From Betaproteobacteria bacterium MOLA814 (GTDB taxonomy: Bacteria; Pseudomonadota; Gammaproteobacteria; Burkholderiales; Burkholderiaceae_C), in the NCBI GenBank assembly GCA_000496475.1, contig AYMW01000001.1:1358069-1422068 (forward strand): DNA of 64,000 nucleotides, given 5' to 3'. Shown in pieces: positions 49,127 through 59,173 of the stretch. The number at the start of each line of letters is the position of its first letter. Positions within the stretch are counted from its first letter, which is position 1. Under the pieces are notes generated by a model. That model did not search any database. It was not told the origin of the DNA and was given only the letters and a program-made list of their open reading frames with translations. The position numbers and the translations under genes are program-made.

Positions 49127-49989
49127 GTGGGTTGCCATTGTTGCAAACCTCTTACCCTGCCCCAGTTCCTAGCCAAGTATTTAGGGCTTGGCCACAACAG
49201 GCGCGCGACAAGAGACAGATAGGCCAGTCCCAAGGTTTTGCGCAGCAACTGTTTGCTGTGCGCAGCACCCATGTGTTTGGCGGCAAAGCGTATCTTAGAT
49301 TGCGCGTGAAAGTAGCCGCGGGTGTATTCGGCTGACAAGGGCGCGTTGCCACCGACCGAGCCGCGCGAGCGGTGCGTGACTGTGACGCTTGGAATCAGCA
49401 TCATGGACTTGCCAGCATTAAAGGTGCGGCAACACAGGTCATCATCTTCGTAGTACAGGAAAAATTCCGGGTCAAAACCGCCAATCTCGCGCATGTTGCT
49501 TTGGTTGAAGAGTATGGCTGCACCGCACAAGAAGCCTACGCAGCAATCTGCCTGTGCGCCTGGGCCAGTACTGGCCCAGTGCGTGCTAGGCCAGCGGTAA
49601 TTGATTTCAGGTTTGCCTGCAGCGTTTTGAATTTGTGGCGCAAGCATGGCGGCTTCGGGCCAGCGACGAGCGGCATTGACCAAAGCTGCAATAGCCCCTG
49701 CTGTGATGTCGCAATCAGGGTTGAGCAGCAAGGCGTAAGGTGTGGTTGTCGTCTCTAAGCCCCAATTGTTGGCCCGACCAAACCCCAGATTGCGGTCACT
49801 TGATAAAACGACAGCCTTTGGCATGGCGTTGGCAACGGCTTTGACCGTGCCGTCGTTGCTGGCATTGTCAACGACCACAACATGTTGCAATCTAGACAAG
49901 GTGGCGGCCAGACCCGCAATGCAGTGCGCGCTGTTGTACGTCACGGTAATGACCGTGACTTGGTCCAGCGCGTCAGTGTCCGCCAGCAA
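49123..49989 (-). CDS. GT2-family glycosyltransferase, rhamnosyltransferase-like
   Basis: The GT-A enzyme has VTVITVTYNSAHCIAGL, VVVDNASNDGT, the DxD-like LLLNPDCDI, and FFLYYEDDDLCCR typical of WbbL-type rhamnosyltransferases. The rfb operon nearby supports L-rhamnose as donor. The TTG at 49989 (AGGCGAG upstream) gives 288 residues and a 17-base overlap with the zinc-finger gene. An ATG at 50043 would overlap it by 71 bases and is less likely. It is coupled to the next gene by ATGA. Confidence 0.85.
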   Translation of the reverse strand: MLADTDALDQVTVITVTYNSAHCIAGLAATLSRLQHVVVVDNASNDGTVKAVANAMPKAVVLSSDRNLGFGRANNWGLETTTTPYALLLNPDCDITAGAIAALVNAARRWPEAAMLAPQIQNAAGKPEINYRWPSTHWASTGPGAQADCCVGFLCGAAILFNQSNMREIGGFDPEFFLYYEDDDLCCRTFNAGKSMMLIPSVTVTHRSRGSVGGNAPLSAEYTRGYFHAQSKIRFAAKHMGAAHSKQLLRKTLGLAYLSLVARLLWPSPKYLARNWGRVRGLQQWQPT

Positions 49990-50179
49990 CCTGCTCGCCT
50001 GCGCGCAGCGCGTAGTTTGTGCCGCAGTAAGGGCACTTGGCATGGCCTGTTGTTGCCACGTCTAGGAAGACCTTTGGATGGGTGTTCCACACCTCCATCT
50101 GAGCTGCAGGGCTGGGGCAATAGACGCCGCCGTGTTGGTTGAGGTCGGCAGCGCTAAGCGCTACAGTTTGATTGGACAT
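49973..50179 (-). CDS. Small CHCC zinc-finger protein
   Basis: The 68-residue protein MSNQTVALSAADLNQHGGVY carries Cys21, then His45, and CPYCG at 48-52, fitting the zf-CHCC family. The family resembles the zinc-binding NDUFS6/complex-I accessory protein. Its gene is commonly beside ilvE in Betaproteobacteria, as here (ilvE ends 43 bases downstream on this strand). Function is unknown. Confidence 0.85.
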   Translation of the reverse strand: MSNQTVALSAADLNQHGGVYCPSPAAQMEVWNTHPKVFLDVATTGHAKCPYCGTNYALRAGEQVAGGH

Positions 50180-50222
50180 GGTGCAGTTGTGGTTGTATGA
50201 CGTAAATAATAAGTGGGCCGTA

Positions 50223-51161
50223 TCAAACCAATGTCAGCCAGTGAGCGTATTTGGGGTTGCGTCCGTTCACAATGTCAAAAAATGCTGCTTGAATTTTCTC
50301 AGTAATGGGGCCGCGGCTACCTGTGCCAATGGCAATGCGGTCTAGCTCACGTACTGGTGTGACCTCGGCAGCTGTGCCAGTAAAGAAGGCTTCATCTGAG
50401 ATGTAGACCTCATCGCGTGTGATGCGCTTTTGCACAACTTCTAAACCCAAGTCTTTGGCAATGTGAAGGATGGTGTTGCGTGTGATGCCGTTCAAGGCAC
50501 CAGCCGACAAATCTGGCGTGTAAATCACGCCGTGTTTGACAACGAACAAGTTCTCACCTGCTCCCTCGGACACGAAGCCACTGACATCTAGCAGCAGCGC
50601 TTCGTCGTAACCGTCTTCAGTGGCTTCCATATTGGCCAAAATGCTGTTCGTGTAGTTGCTCACAGCCTTGGCTTGTGTCATGGTGATGTTGACGTGATGG
50701 CGCGTGAAGCTGCTGGTTTTAACGCGTATGCCGCGTTGCAGGCCTTCTTCGCCTAGGTAAGCCCCCCAGAGCCAAGCCGCCACCATTAAATGAATGGTGT
50801 TGCCTTTTGGCGAGACGCCAAGTCTCTTGGAGCCAATCCAAGTCAGTGGTCTGATGTAGGCGCTCTCAAGTTTGTTTTCGCGCACCACATCGATCTGGGC
50901 TTGATTGAGCTGGGCTTGCGTAAACGGAATGGCCATGCGCAAAATTTTGGCACTGTTGAACAAGCGCTCGGTGTGCTCTTGCAAGCGAAAAATGGCAGGG
51001 CCTTTGTCTGTTTTATAAGCGCGCACGCCTTCAAAGGCACCACAGCCGTAGTGCAGGGTATGTGTGAGCACATGAATCTTGGCATCGCGCCATTCGACCA
51101 TGGCGCCGTCCATCCAAATTTTTCCGTCGCGGTCGTCCATTGAATCGGGCATTGCAGTCAT
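50223..51161 (-). CDS. ilvE: Branched-chain amino acid aminotransferase
   Basis: This fold-type IV PLP enzyme interconverts Leu/Ile/Val and their 2-oxo acids. The 312-residue protein has GKIWMDG, HTLHYGCGAFEGVRAY, the PLP lysine Lys165 in MTQAKAVSNYTNS, and EGAGENLFVV. The ATG at 51161 follows TAGGAC at good spacing; the frame is open to 51212 but the extra residues are not family-like. On this strand uppS lies upstream and the zinc-finger gene downstream. Confidence 0.95.
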   Translation of the reverse strand: MTAMPDSMDDRDGKIWMDGAMVEWRDAKIHVLTHTLHYGCGAFEGVRAYKTDKGPAIFRLQEHTERLFNSAKILRMAIPFTQAQLNQAQIDVVRENKLESAYIRPLTWIGSKRLGVSPKGNTIHLMVAAWLWGAYLGEEGLQRGIRVKTSSFTRHHVNITMTQAKAVSNYTNSILANMEATEDGYDEALLLDVSGFVSEGAGENLFVVKHGVIYTPDLSAGALNGITRNTILHIAKDLGLEVVQKRITRDEVYISDEAFFTGTAAEVTPVRELDRIAIGTGSRGPITEKIQAAFFDIVNGRNPKYAHWLTLV

Positions 51162-51254
51162 GACAGTCCTAGGCGCACACACGGCGCAAAAGTGGAAAAA
51201 AGTAAGGGCCAAGACGACAGCTTGACCACCGGTAAATGATGCCAGATTTTAACT

Positions 51255-51279
51255 GGGCAAATCGCAAATGGATTTGCCC
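51255..51279 (-). terminator. Possible terminator or stable hairpin after uppS
   Basis: GGGCAAATC (51255-51263) pairs perfectly with GATTTGCCC (51271-51279) around a 7-base loop. On the minus strand it is followed only by AGTTAAAATC, so the T-tract is poor. It lies 19 bases after the uppS stop. Confidence 0.45.
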
Positions 51280-51297
51280 GGATGTTTGCCCATGCAT

Positions 51298-52029
51298 TTA
51301 GGTTGAAACTTGAACCTGTTCTGAGGTTTTGCCAAACCGCCGCTCGCGTGTGTGGTACCACAGAATGGCTTGGTCTAGCGCGCTGGCGTCAAATGCCGGC
51401 CACAGCGTGTCGGTAAAATACAGCTCTGTATAGGCGGTTTGCCAGAGTAAAAAGTTGCTTATACGGCATTCTCCACCCGTGCGCACCAGCAGGTCTGGCG
51501 CAGGCATATTGCCAGTTTGCAAGTGGTTTGAAATCGACGCCTCGTCAAAGAGGGCGGGGTCTGCGTTTGGGTTTGCCACCATCCATTTGCGCACGGCATG
51601 GACCAATTCTGCGCGCCCGCCGTAGTTGGCGGCTACGTTTAAGTGCAAGCGGTCGTTGTGCGCTGTACTGCTTTCAGCTCGGGCAATGGCGTCTTGAATC
51701 GCTTGCGAGAAACCGCTGGTGTCGCCCAGTACCCTCAAGCGCACGCCGTTGTCACGCATTTCATCCACTTCGCTGCTCAGGTATTTGAGAAACAGGCTCA
51801 TCAAGGCGCTGACCTCGTCGCTGGGCCTGGCCCAGTTTTCTGTGCTGAAAGCATACAGGGTGACGTAGCCAATCCCGCGTCTGGCGCAGTTTTTAGTGAG
51901 CTGACGCACCTGCGCGGCACCTTTGGCATGTCCTGCAACACGTGGCAGCAAGCGGTCTTTCGCCCAGCGCCCATTGCCATCCATGATGAAAGCTATGTGT
52001 TGAGGTGGGGCAATATCTTTGGTAGTCAT
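51298..52029 (-). CDS. uppS: Isoprenyl (undecaprenyl) diphosphate synthase
   Basis: UppS adds eight cis-isoprene units to farnesyl diphosphate to build the C55 lipid carrier of cell-wall and surface-glycan synthesis. The 243-residue protein has HIAFIMDGNGRWA (catalytic Asp17), the YAFSTENWARP motif, and the C-terminal LLVRTGGECRISNFLLWQ, slightly altered from the usual RTSGE. There is no clear ribosome-binding site. In many bacteria uppS heads cdsA-dxr-bamA; here ilvE follows instead. Confidence 0.94.
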   Translation of the reverse strand: MTTKDIAPPQHIAFIMDGNGRWAKDRLLPRVAGHAKGAAQVRQLTKNCARRGIGYVTLYAFSTENWARPSDEVSALMSLFLKYLSSEVDEMRDNGVRLRVLGDTSGFSQAIQDAIARAESSTAHNDRLHLNVAANYGGRAELVHAVRKWMVANPNADPALFDEASISNHLQTGNMPAPDLLVRTGGECRISNFLLWQTAYTELYFTDTLWPAFDASALDQAILWYHTRERRFGKTSEQVQVST

Positions 52030-52117
52030 GAGTCAACCAAGTGTAGCGGTCTTGCAGTGGCAGTTGCAACAAGCGCCGACGGCGCAGGGCGGCGTTGTTT
52101 GTGATGGGGTGGGGCTT

Positions 52118-53494
52118 TTACAAGCCTCGAACCCAACTCAGCGCCTCTTCGACTCGGTCCACTGCATGAATGGTGAGGCCTTTAAAAGCCGGGTCGTCTT
52201 TTTTAGGGGCGTTTGATTTGGGCACAATAGCCAGCTCAAAGCCGAGTTTAGCAGCCTCGCGCAAGCGTTCTTGGCCACGTGGAGCGGGGCGGATTTCACC
52301 TGCTAAACCCACTTCGCCAAAAGCTACGAACCCCTTGGGCAGTGGCTTGGCTCGCAAGCTGCTCTGAATGGCCAGCAGCACGGCCAAGTCGGCGGCGGGC
52401 TCACTGATGCGGACACCGCCTACGGCATTCACAAACACGTCTTGATCAGCGCAGGACACGCCTGCATGGCGATGCGACACAGCCAGCAACATGGCCAATC
52501 TGTCGCGGTCAAGGCCCACGCTCAAGCGCCTGGGGCTTGGTCCGCCGCTGTCGACCAAGGCCTGAATTTCTACCAGCATGGGACGGCTGCCTTCTAAGGT
52601 CACCAGCACGCAAGAGCCTGGCACTGGTTGCGGGTGTTGGTTTAAAAAGATGGCACTGGGGTTAGCCACACCTTTTAGGCCTCGCTCCGTCATGGCAAAT
52701 ACGCCAATTTCGTTGACTGCGCCAAAGCGGTTTTTGATGGCGCGAATCAGGCGAAAGCTAGAGTGCGTGTCACCTTCAAAGTACAACACGGTGTCCACCA
52801 TGTGCTCAAGCACGCGAGGGCCAGCCAAGGTGCCTTCCTTGGTAACGTGTCCAACCAAAATAATAGCCACGCCTGTGGCCTTGGCCAAGCGCGTGAGGTG
52901 CGCGGCGCACTCGCGTACCTGAGCCACAGAGCCAGGCGCTGAGGAAAGCGCTTCTGAGTAAACGGTTTGAATGGAGTCAATGACGCACACGCGCGGCTTT
53001 TCAGCAGCGATGGTGGCGATGATGCGTTCCAGCGATATTTCAGCCAGTACCCTCACTTGCGTGTTGTCCAATCCAAGACGGCGCGCACGCATGGCAACTT
53101 GCGCGCCTGACTCTTCGCCACTGACATACAGCGTCGGCGCTTGCAAACTCAGTGTGTGCAGGGCTTGCAACAGCAATGTGGACTTGCCAATGCCCGGGTC
53201 GCCGCCAATCAGCACGACGCCCCCGTCCACCAAGCCTCCACCCAATACGCGGTCTAACTCATCAACTTGCGTGGGTAGGCGGGCAAAGTCGCTGGCCTTG
53301 ATGTCGGCCAGGTTGGCCACAGGCTGGGGAGCAGCAAGGCCTTGAAAGCGGTTCTTGTTGCCGGCGCTGTTGCCAGTCTCTACAACGGATTCTTGCAAGC
53401 TGTTCCAAGCGTTGCAATCTGGGCACTTGCCCAGCCATTTGCTGCTGGTGGCGCCGCACTCGTTGCAAACGTACACACTCTTGTCTTTAGCCAT
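52118..53494 (-). CDS. radA: DNA repair protein RadA
   Basis: RadA is a RecA-like, DnaB-type ATPase that drives branch migration in recombination. The 458-residue protein has the N-terminal C4 zinc finger (Cys10, 13, 24, 27), Walker A GGDPGIGKST, the RadA-specific KNRFG in IKNRFGAVNE, and a C-terminal Lon-like domain. The ATG at 53494 (MAKDKSVYVCNECG) is the family start; 53518 is open but unlikely. Confidence 0.96.
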   Translation of the reverse strand: MAKDKSVYVCNECGATSSKWLGKCPDCNAWNSLQESVVETGNSAGNKNRFQGLAAPQPVANLADIKASDFARLPTQVDELDRVLGGGLVDGGVVLIGGDPGIGKSTLLLQALHTLSLQAPTLYVSGEESGAQVAMRARRLGLDNTQVRVLAEISLERIIATIAAEKPRVCVIDSIQTVYSEALSSAPGSVAQVRECAAHLTRLAKATGVAIILVGHVTKEGTLAGPRVLEHMVDTVLYFEGDTHSSFRLIRAIKNRFGAVNEIGVFAMTERGLKGVANPSAIFLNQHPQPVPGSCVLVTLEGSRPMLVEIQALVDSGGPSPRRLSVGLDRDRLAMLLAVSHRHAGVSCADQDVFVNAVGGVRISEPAADLAVLLAIQSSLRAKPLPKGFVAFGEVGLAGEIRPAPRGQERLREAAKLGFELAIVPKSNAPKKDDPAFKGLTIHAVDRVEEALSWVRGL

Positions 53495-53526
53495 GGTGTA
53501 AATGCCCCGTATGTTCAATTAAACGT

Positions 53527-54174
53527 TCAGCCCGCCAGCACAGGAAAGAGTTGCTGTAGACCTTTGGCAATGACCTCAACCGACAGGGCCGCCAGTATCA
53601 AACCCATCAAACGGGTCATGACGTTGATGCCTGTCTTGCCAAGCACACGCGAAATCGCCGGGGCAGTAGAAAAACAGGCAAAGGTTAAAACAGCAATGAC
53701 AACGCCGTAGCCCAACAGCGCGGCATGCTGCCAAAAGGTCTGGGCTTGGTCAGCATAAATCACCACGGTAGACATAGTGGCGGGGCCTGTGAGCAGCGGA
53801 ATGGTGAGAGGCACAACCGCAACGGAGTGCTGGCTGTGGTCTACAGGGGCAACAGCGCTGCCATCAATGCTGTCGACGTCTTCATCGTGGGCAGCGGCTT
53901 CGGCTGCGCGCGCATTGATCATAGAGAGCGCAGACGTCAGCATGAGCAAACCACCGCCGACCTGAAAGCTGGCCAGCGAGATGCCAAAAAATGCCAGTAT
54001 GGCCAAGCCGAACAAAGCGCAAATGGCTATGACAGCAAACGAGCTGAGCGCGGCAACTTGTATGGTTCGCCTAATTTGCGTGCGGTTAAACCCCTGCGTG
54101 TAATGCATGAAAAATGGCACGATGGCCAAGGGGTTAACGATGGCGATGAGGGTGATGAGCGGCTTGAAGTCCAT
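53527..54174 (-). CDS. MarC-family integral membrane protein
   Basis: The 215-residue protein has six helices and the MarC pattern: MDFKPLITLIAIVNPLAIVP at the N-terminus, FGISLASFQVGGGLLMLTSA, and VPLTIPLLTGPATMSTVV. The ATG at 54174 is chosen; the longer frame overlaps the SDR gene. MarC proteins were once linked to multidrug resistance but that is unsupported; the activity is unknown. Confidence 0.85.
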   Translation of the reverse strand: MDFKPLITLIAIVNPLAIVPFFMHYTQGFNRTQIRRTIQVAALSSFAVIAICALFGLAILAFFGISLASFQVGGGLLMLTSALSMINARAAEAAAHDEDVDSIDGSAVAPVDHSQHSVAVVPLTIPLLTGPATMSTVVIYADQAQTFWQHAALLGYGVVIAVLTFACFSTAPAISRVLGKTGINVMTRLMGLILAALSVEVIAKGLQQLFPVLAG

Positions 54175-54241
54175 GCGCTCATTGTCAACGACAAATGGCG
54201 CTACTCGCCAGCCAGCGGCCACGCATGCGTCTTGTAAGGGC

Positions 54242-55021
54242 CTACCGCCCGCCTGACACATCAACCATTGACATGGTCGTGTAGCTGGCCTGGTCAGAAG
54301 CCAGCCATACGATCGCTTGGGCCACTTCTTCTGCGCTGCCGCCCCGCCCCATAGGCACGCCAGCAGCCAGGTCGTTGACCCGGTTGGGCACGCCGCCCGA
54401 AGCGTGAATGTCTGTGTCTATCAAGCCGGGACGGACGGCATTAACGCGTATACCAAACGGTGCAACCTCTTGCGCCAACCCATGGGTCAGCACATCCATG
54501 GCGCCTTTGCTGGCGGCATAGTCGACATATTGGTTGGCGCTGCCCAGTCTGGAGGCTGCGCTTGAAACGTTCACAATCGCGCCGCCTTCTTTCCCCAAGC
54601 CGGTGCTCATGCGTTTAACAGCCTCGCGGCAGCATAAAAACGCGCTGATGGTGTTGGTGGCAAACATGCGCAACAAGCGCGCCTCGCTCATGTCTTGCAC
54701 GCGCGCTGTCTTGTCCACCACGCCGGCGTTATTGACCAACACATCAAGGCGGCCAAAATGCTGGTCAACGGCGGCAAACAAAGCCAAAACGCCAACGTCG
54801 GTGCTCACATCCGCCTGGACGCACAAGGCTTGTCCGCCTGCTTGTTTGATGCCTTGGACAACCTGTTGGGCAGGCGCGTGTTGGCTGTGGTAGTTGATGA
54901 CAACTGCGTAGCCGTGAACCGCTGCAAGTTTGGCCGTGGCGGCGCCAATGCCCCGCCCGCCGCCTGTTATGAGCATCACTTTGGGGGAGGCTGTTGAAGT
55001 GGTTGTGGGGTTGGTGTGCAT
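54242..55021 (-). CDS. Short-chain dehydrogenase/reductase (FabG-like)
   Basis: The 259-residue classical SDR has the NAD(P) motif ITGGGRGIGAA, VNNAGV, the catalytic Ser in NVSSAAS, YVDYAASKGAMD (Tyr-xxx-Lys), and GLIDTDIH. AQYVDY-type spacing groups it with glucose-1-dehydrogenase/FabG relatives; the substrate is unknown. The ATG at 55021 is chosen by family length. It lies 13 bases after hemB on the same strand. Confidence 0.9.
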   Translation of the reverse strand: MHTNPTTTSTASPKVMLITGGGRGIGAATAKLAAVHGYAVVINYHSQHAPAQQVVQGIKQAGGQALCVQADVSTDVGVLALFAAVDQHFGRLDVLVNNAGVVDKTARVQDMSEARLLRMFATNTISAFLCCREAVKRMSTGLGKEGGAIVNVSSAASRLGSANQYVDYAASKGAMDVLTHGLAQEVAPFGIRVNAVRPGLIDTDIHASGGVPNRVNDLAAGVPMGRGGSAEEVAQAIVWLASDQASYTTMSMVDVSGGR

Positions 55022-55034
55022 GTGAGGGCCCCTG

Positions 55035-56327
<1,293 letters not shown>

Positions 56328-56385
56328 GCCTGTTTATTCATCAAGCGGCTGACATACTATTTGCATCAAGCCATACACTTGCTGC

Positions 56386-56814
56386 ATGCTTTGGATTAAA
56401 TCACTTCACATCGTCTTCGTGACCAGTTGGTTTGCGGGTTTGTTTTACCTGCCGCGAATTTTTGTCAATCTCGCCATGGTTCCTGCTGGCAGCGACGCCG
56501 AGCGCGACCGTTTGTTGCTCATGGCGCATAAATTAATGCGTTTCACCACTGTGCTGGCGATTCCAGCTGTGGCGTTCGGCCTTGTGTTGTGGCTATATTA
56601 CGGAATTGGCTTGGGTCCAGGCAGCGGCTGGATGCACGCAAAACTGCTCATTGTGGTGCTGGTACTGGGCTACCACCATGCTTGCGGCAGGTTGCTGCGC
56701 AAGTTTGTCGCTGGAACGGTTACCCGCGGCCACGTGTGGTTCCGCTGGTTTAATGAGGTGCCGGTTGTGCTACTGCTGGTCGCAGTGGTGTTGGTGGTCG
56801 TTAAACCTGTCTAA
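56386..56814 (+). CDS. hemJ: HemJ-type protoporphyrinogen oxidase (CopD-family membrane protein)
   Basis: The 142-residue protein has four helices and the HemJ/UPF0093 pattern: LWIKSLHIVFVTSWFAGLFY at the N-terminus with the conserved His8, FYLPRIFV, and WMHAKLLIVV with His84 and Lys86. HemJ oxidises protoporphyrinogen IX in bacteria lacking HemG/HemY. Similar short proteins are often named CopD family. Placement next to hemB supports heme synthesis. A terminator stands 59 bases upstream, so a promoter nearer the gene or attenuation is likely. Confidence 0.82.
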   Translation: MLWIKSLHIVFVTSWFAGLFYLPRIFVNLAMVPAGSDAERDRLLLMAHKLMRFTTVLAIPAVAFGLVLWLYYGIGLGPGSGWMHAKLLIVVLVLGYHHACGRLLRKFVAGTVTRGHVWFRWFNEVPVVLLLVAVVLVVVKPV

Positions 56815-56890
56815 TTGATGGTGGGTTTGAGCCTGTGCTGTGCGTAACCCCCATGTTGCCTAGACAATGTGCTTGGTTGCTAAAAGTTCT

Positions 56891-58027
56891 ATGAGCAAGT
56901 CCACCCTTACAACTGTTACGCAGACGCAGACGCAGTCGATGGCTGTCGTGCTGGCCTGGGCGTTTGCCGCACTGATCGCCTATGCCTCGTTGTACCCATT
57001 TGTAGGTTGGTCTGGCGCTGGGCTTAATCTGGCTGAAATTATCACGTCGCCATGGCCGACCTATTGGACTTGGTTTGACGTATCAACCAACGCGGTTGGT
57101 TACGCCCCGTTGGGTTTTTTAATTGTGGTGGCAGCCAGGCGCACGAGATCACGCACCAGTGCCTTGTTGTTAAGCTTTTTGTTGTGCAGTTGCTTGTCGC
57201 TGGCGCTGGAGTGGGGGCAGTCTTACTTGCCCAGGCGCATTCCTTCCAACGTGGATTGGGCGCTGAACTCGTTGGGTGGTTTGGTGGGCAGCGCCGTGGC
57301 CGCACTCGCCGTGCAAGCCGAGTGGATAGCGCGCTGGGACAGGTGGCGGCGCACGTGGTTGGCCTCTGGCGCAAAGCTAGACATAGTGTTGCTCGCTTTG
57401 TGGCCAGTTGCGGCGCTGTACCCGAGCTCGGTTCCTTTTGGCTTGGGGCATGTGCGGGTGCGCTTTGGTTTGGTCAATGTGGACGAATGGCAAGCCCCAG
57501 CTTGGCTGTTCGAGCCGATGGCAGCCATTCATGCATGGTCAAGCGCAGATCTGGTGGCCATGACGGGTCTACAAGAATCTTTGGTAATGGGTATGTCGGT
57601 GTTGGCGCCTAGTTTGTTGGCTTGCGCCGCTGGGCGAGGTGCTCATGTGCGTTTGTGGGGATTGTTCACGGTGTGGCTGACTGCCGCAACGGTAGGCATA
57701 GTGTCTGCTGCCTTGACGTATGGACCCGGGCATGCACTGGACTGGTGGCGGCCCAACATGTGGCTGGCCTTGATGCTGGTGCTTGGTGTGTCTTGGTTTG
57801 CTCGCCGCTTGGCGCGTGTGGTTCTGATGCGCTTGGTGGTTGTGGTTCTGATCATCACGCTGTGGTTGCTCAACACCAGCGGGTCAAGTGCTTATCTAGA
57901 CCAGTCGTTACAAATTTGGGAAGCCGGACAATTTATTCGTTTTCATGGCGCATCGCAGTGGCTTGGCTGGTTGTGGCCGTTCGCTGTGTTGAGCTATGCC
58001 AGCATGCGCATGTTTCGCAAGACCTAA
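56891..58027 (+). CDS. VanZ-like membrane protein
   Basis: The 378-residue protein has about ten helices. The first half is VanZ-like: ASLYPFVGW, DVSTNAVGYAPLGFLIVVAA, and EWGQSYLPRRIPSNVDWALNSLGG, here spanning about residues 108-131, with the conserved E..Q...P.R..S..D..LN. The second half (about 170-378) has further helices and a YGPGHALDWWRPN loop with no recognised domain. VanZ gives teicoplanin resistance in enterococci, but in Proteobacteria the role is unknown. The ATG at 56891 is chosen over 56867. Confidence 0.82.
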   Translation: MSKSTLTTVTQTQTQSMAVVLAWAFAALIAYASLYPFVGWSGAGLNLAEIITSPWPTYWTWFDVSTNAVGYAPLGFLIVVAARRTRSRTSALLLSFLLCSCLSLALEWGQSYLPRRIPSNVDWALNSLGGLVGSAVAALAVQAEWIARWDRWRRTWLASGAKLDIVLLALWPVAALYPSSVPFGLGHVRVRFGLVNVDEWQAPAWLFEPMAAIHAWSSADLVAMTGLQESLVMGMSVLAPSLLACAAGRGAHVRLWGLFTVWLTAATVGIVSAALTYGPGHALDWWRPNMWLALMLVLGVSWFARRLARVVLMRLVVVVLIITLWLLNTSGSSAYLDQSLQIWEAGQFIRFHGASQWLGWLWPFAVLSYASMRMFRKT

Positions 58028-58099
58028 CTGTCGCGTCACACCACAACTTCGCCGCCCCCACTTTGTTGGCTCAACGACTCCCTCTTTACAATTAAACCT

Positions 58100-58471
58100 A
58101 TGAGTGAACCTACACCCCCCGACACGTCATCTGCGCCAGCGGACGAGCCCTATTGCAAGCGGCACATTTTCTTTTGTCTGAATCACCGCTCAAGTGGCGA
58201 TGCCTGCTGCGCCGCGTTGCCTGCACAGCAAGGCTTTGACCGTTGCAAAGCGCTGGTTAAAGACAAGGGTTTAAACGGCAAAGGTCAAGTCCGTGTCAAC
58301 AAGTCGGGTTGTCTAGACCGTTGCGCTGGTGGTCCGGTGGCTGTGGTCTACCCAGAGGGCGTTTGGTACACCTTCGTCGATGACGGTGACATTGATGAAA
58401 TTGTTGAATCCCACTTGATCGGTGGGCAGGTGGTAGGGCGGTTGCAGTTGCCTGACGACGTTGGCCGATGA
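58100..58471 (+). CDS. Thioredoxin-like 2Fe-2S ferredoxin-domain protein
   Basis: The 123-residue protein has the shethna-type 2Fe-2S pattern: CKRHIFFCLNHRSSGDACC near residues 19-37 and GCLDRCAGGPVAVVYPEGVWY with Cys71 and Cys75. The first 17 residues are a Pro/Ser/Asp-rich leader. Redox partner is unknown. Its stop overlaps the start of the hydrolase (ATGA), so the two are cotranslated. Confidence 0.88.
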   Translation: MSEPTPPDTSSAPADEPYCKRHIFFCLNHRSSGDACCAALPAQQGFDRCKALVKDKGLNGKGQVRVNKSGCLDRCAGGPVAVVYPEGVWYTFVDDGDIDEIVESHLIGGQVVGRLQLPDDVGR

Positions 58472-59139
58472 ACGCTCAAACTGAGTATGTGCACATCGCA
58501 GGGCCCACCGGCTTGCTGGAGGTGGCGCGCGACCGGCCAGTTGTTCGAACTGGGCAAGCCGTAGGCCAAGTGGTGATTGCCCATCCGCACCCTTTATTTG
58601 GCGGCACCATGCACAACAAAGTGGTGCAAACCTTGGCCCGGGCCTTTTTGCAGCAAGGCTGGGAGACGGTGCGGTTTAACTTTCGTGGCGTAGAAAAAAG
58701 CGATGGTGTGCATGACAATGGCGTTGGCGAGCAAGGCGATATGTTGGCTGTGATTCAAGCCTTGGCCTGCACAGGACCACTGTGTTTGGCTGGGTTCTCT
58801 TTTGGTGGTTTTGTTGCCGCTGCCGCGTTAGCCACATGCCATGCGCAGGGTCGAGATGTCCAACATGCTGTGCTGGTTGGCGTAGCGGCAAGCCGGTTTG
58901 ACGTACCCGTCGTGCCGACCGATTGGTTTGAGCGGGTGCTGGTGGTGCACGGAGAGGCCGATGACACCGTGCCGCTTAGCGCGGCCATGGACTGGGCCAG
59001 GCCACAACGCTTACCGGTAACCGTTGTGCCCGAAGTGGGGCATTTTTTCCATGGCCAGCTGCCATTGTTAAAGTCATTGGTGGTGCGTCATGTGCGAGCG
59101 CCTGACTTTGACGCTTCAACCAGTCCGGTTGCTTGTTAA
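58468..59139 (+). CDS. Alpha/beta hydrolase
   Basis: The 223-residue protein has HPHPLFGGTMHNKVVQ (oxyanion region), NFRGVEKSDG, the nucleophile Ser111 in AGFSFGG, the acid in VHGEADDTVP, and His in PEVGHFFHG. This is the small dienelactone-hydrolase-like family common in Proteobacteria (YghX/DUF-type). Substrate unknown. It is coupled to the 2Fe-2S gene and followed after 34 bases by the carboxypeptidase. Confidence 0.88.
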   Translation: MNAQTEYVHIAGPTGLLEVARDRPVVRTGQAVGQVVIAHPHPLFGGTMHNKVVQTLARAFLQQGWETVRFNFRGVEKSDGVHDNGVGEQGDMLAVIQALACTGPLCLAGFSFGGFVAAAALATCHAQGRDVQHAVLVGVAASRFDVPVVPTDWFERVLVVHGEADDTVPLSAAMDWARPQRLPVTVVPEVGHFFHGQLPLLKSLVVRHVRAPDFDASTSPVAC

Positions 59140-59173
59140 TTGAACCGAATTTCCCTTTTACTTTTAGGCATTG

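Noticed and set aside
49990..50043. ATG at 50043 as start of the rhamnosyltransferase-like gene
   Set aside because: It would overlap the zinc-finger gene by 71 bases; a TTG at 49989 has a ribosome-binding site and fits the family N-terminus.
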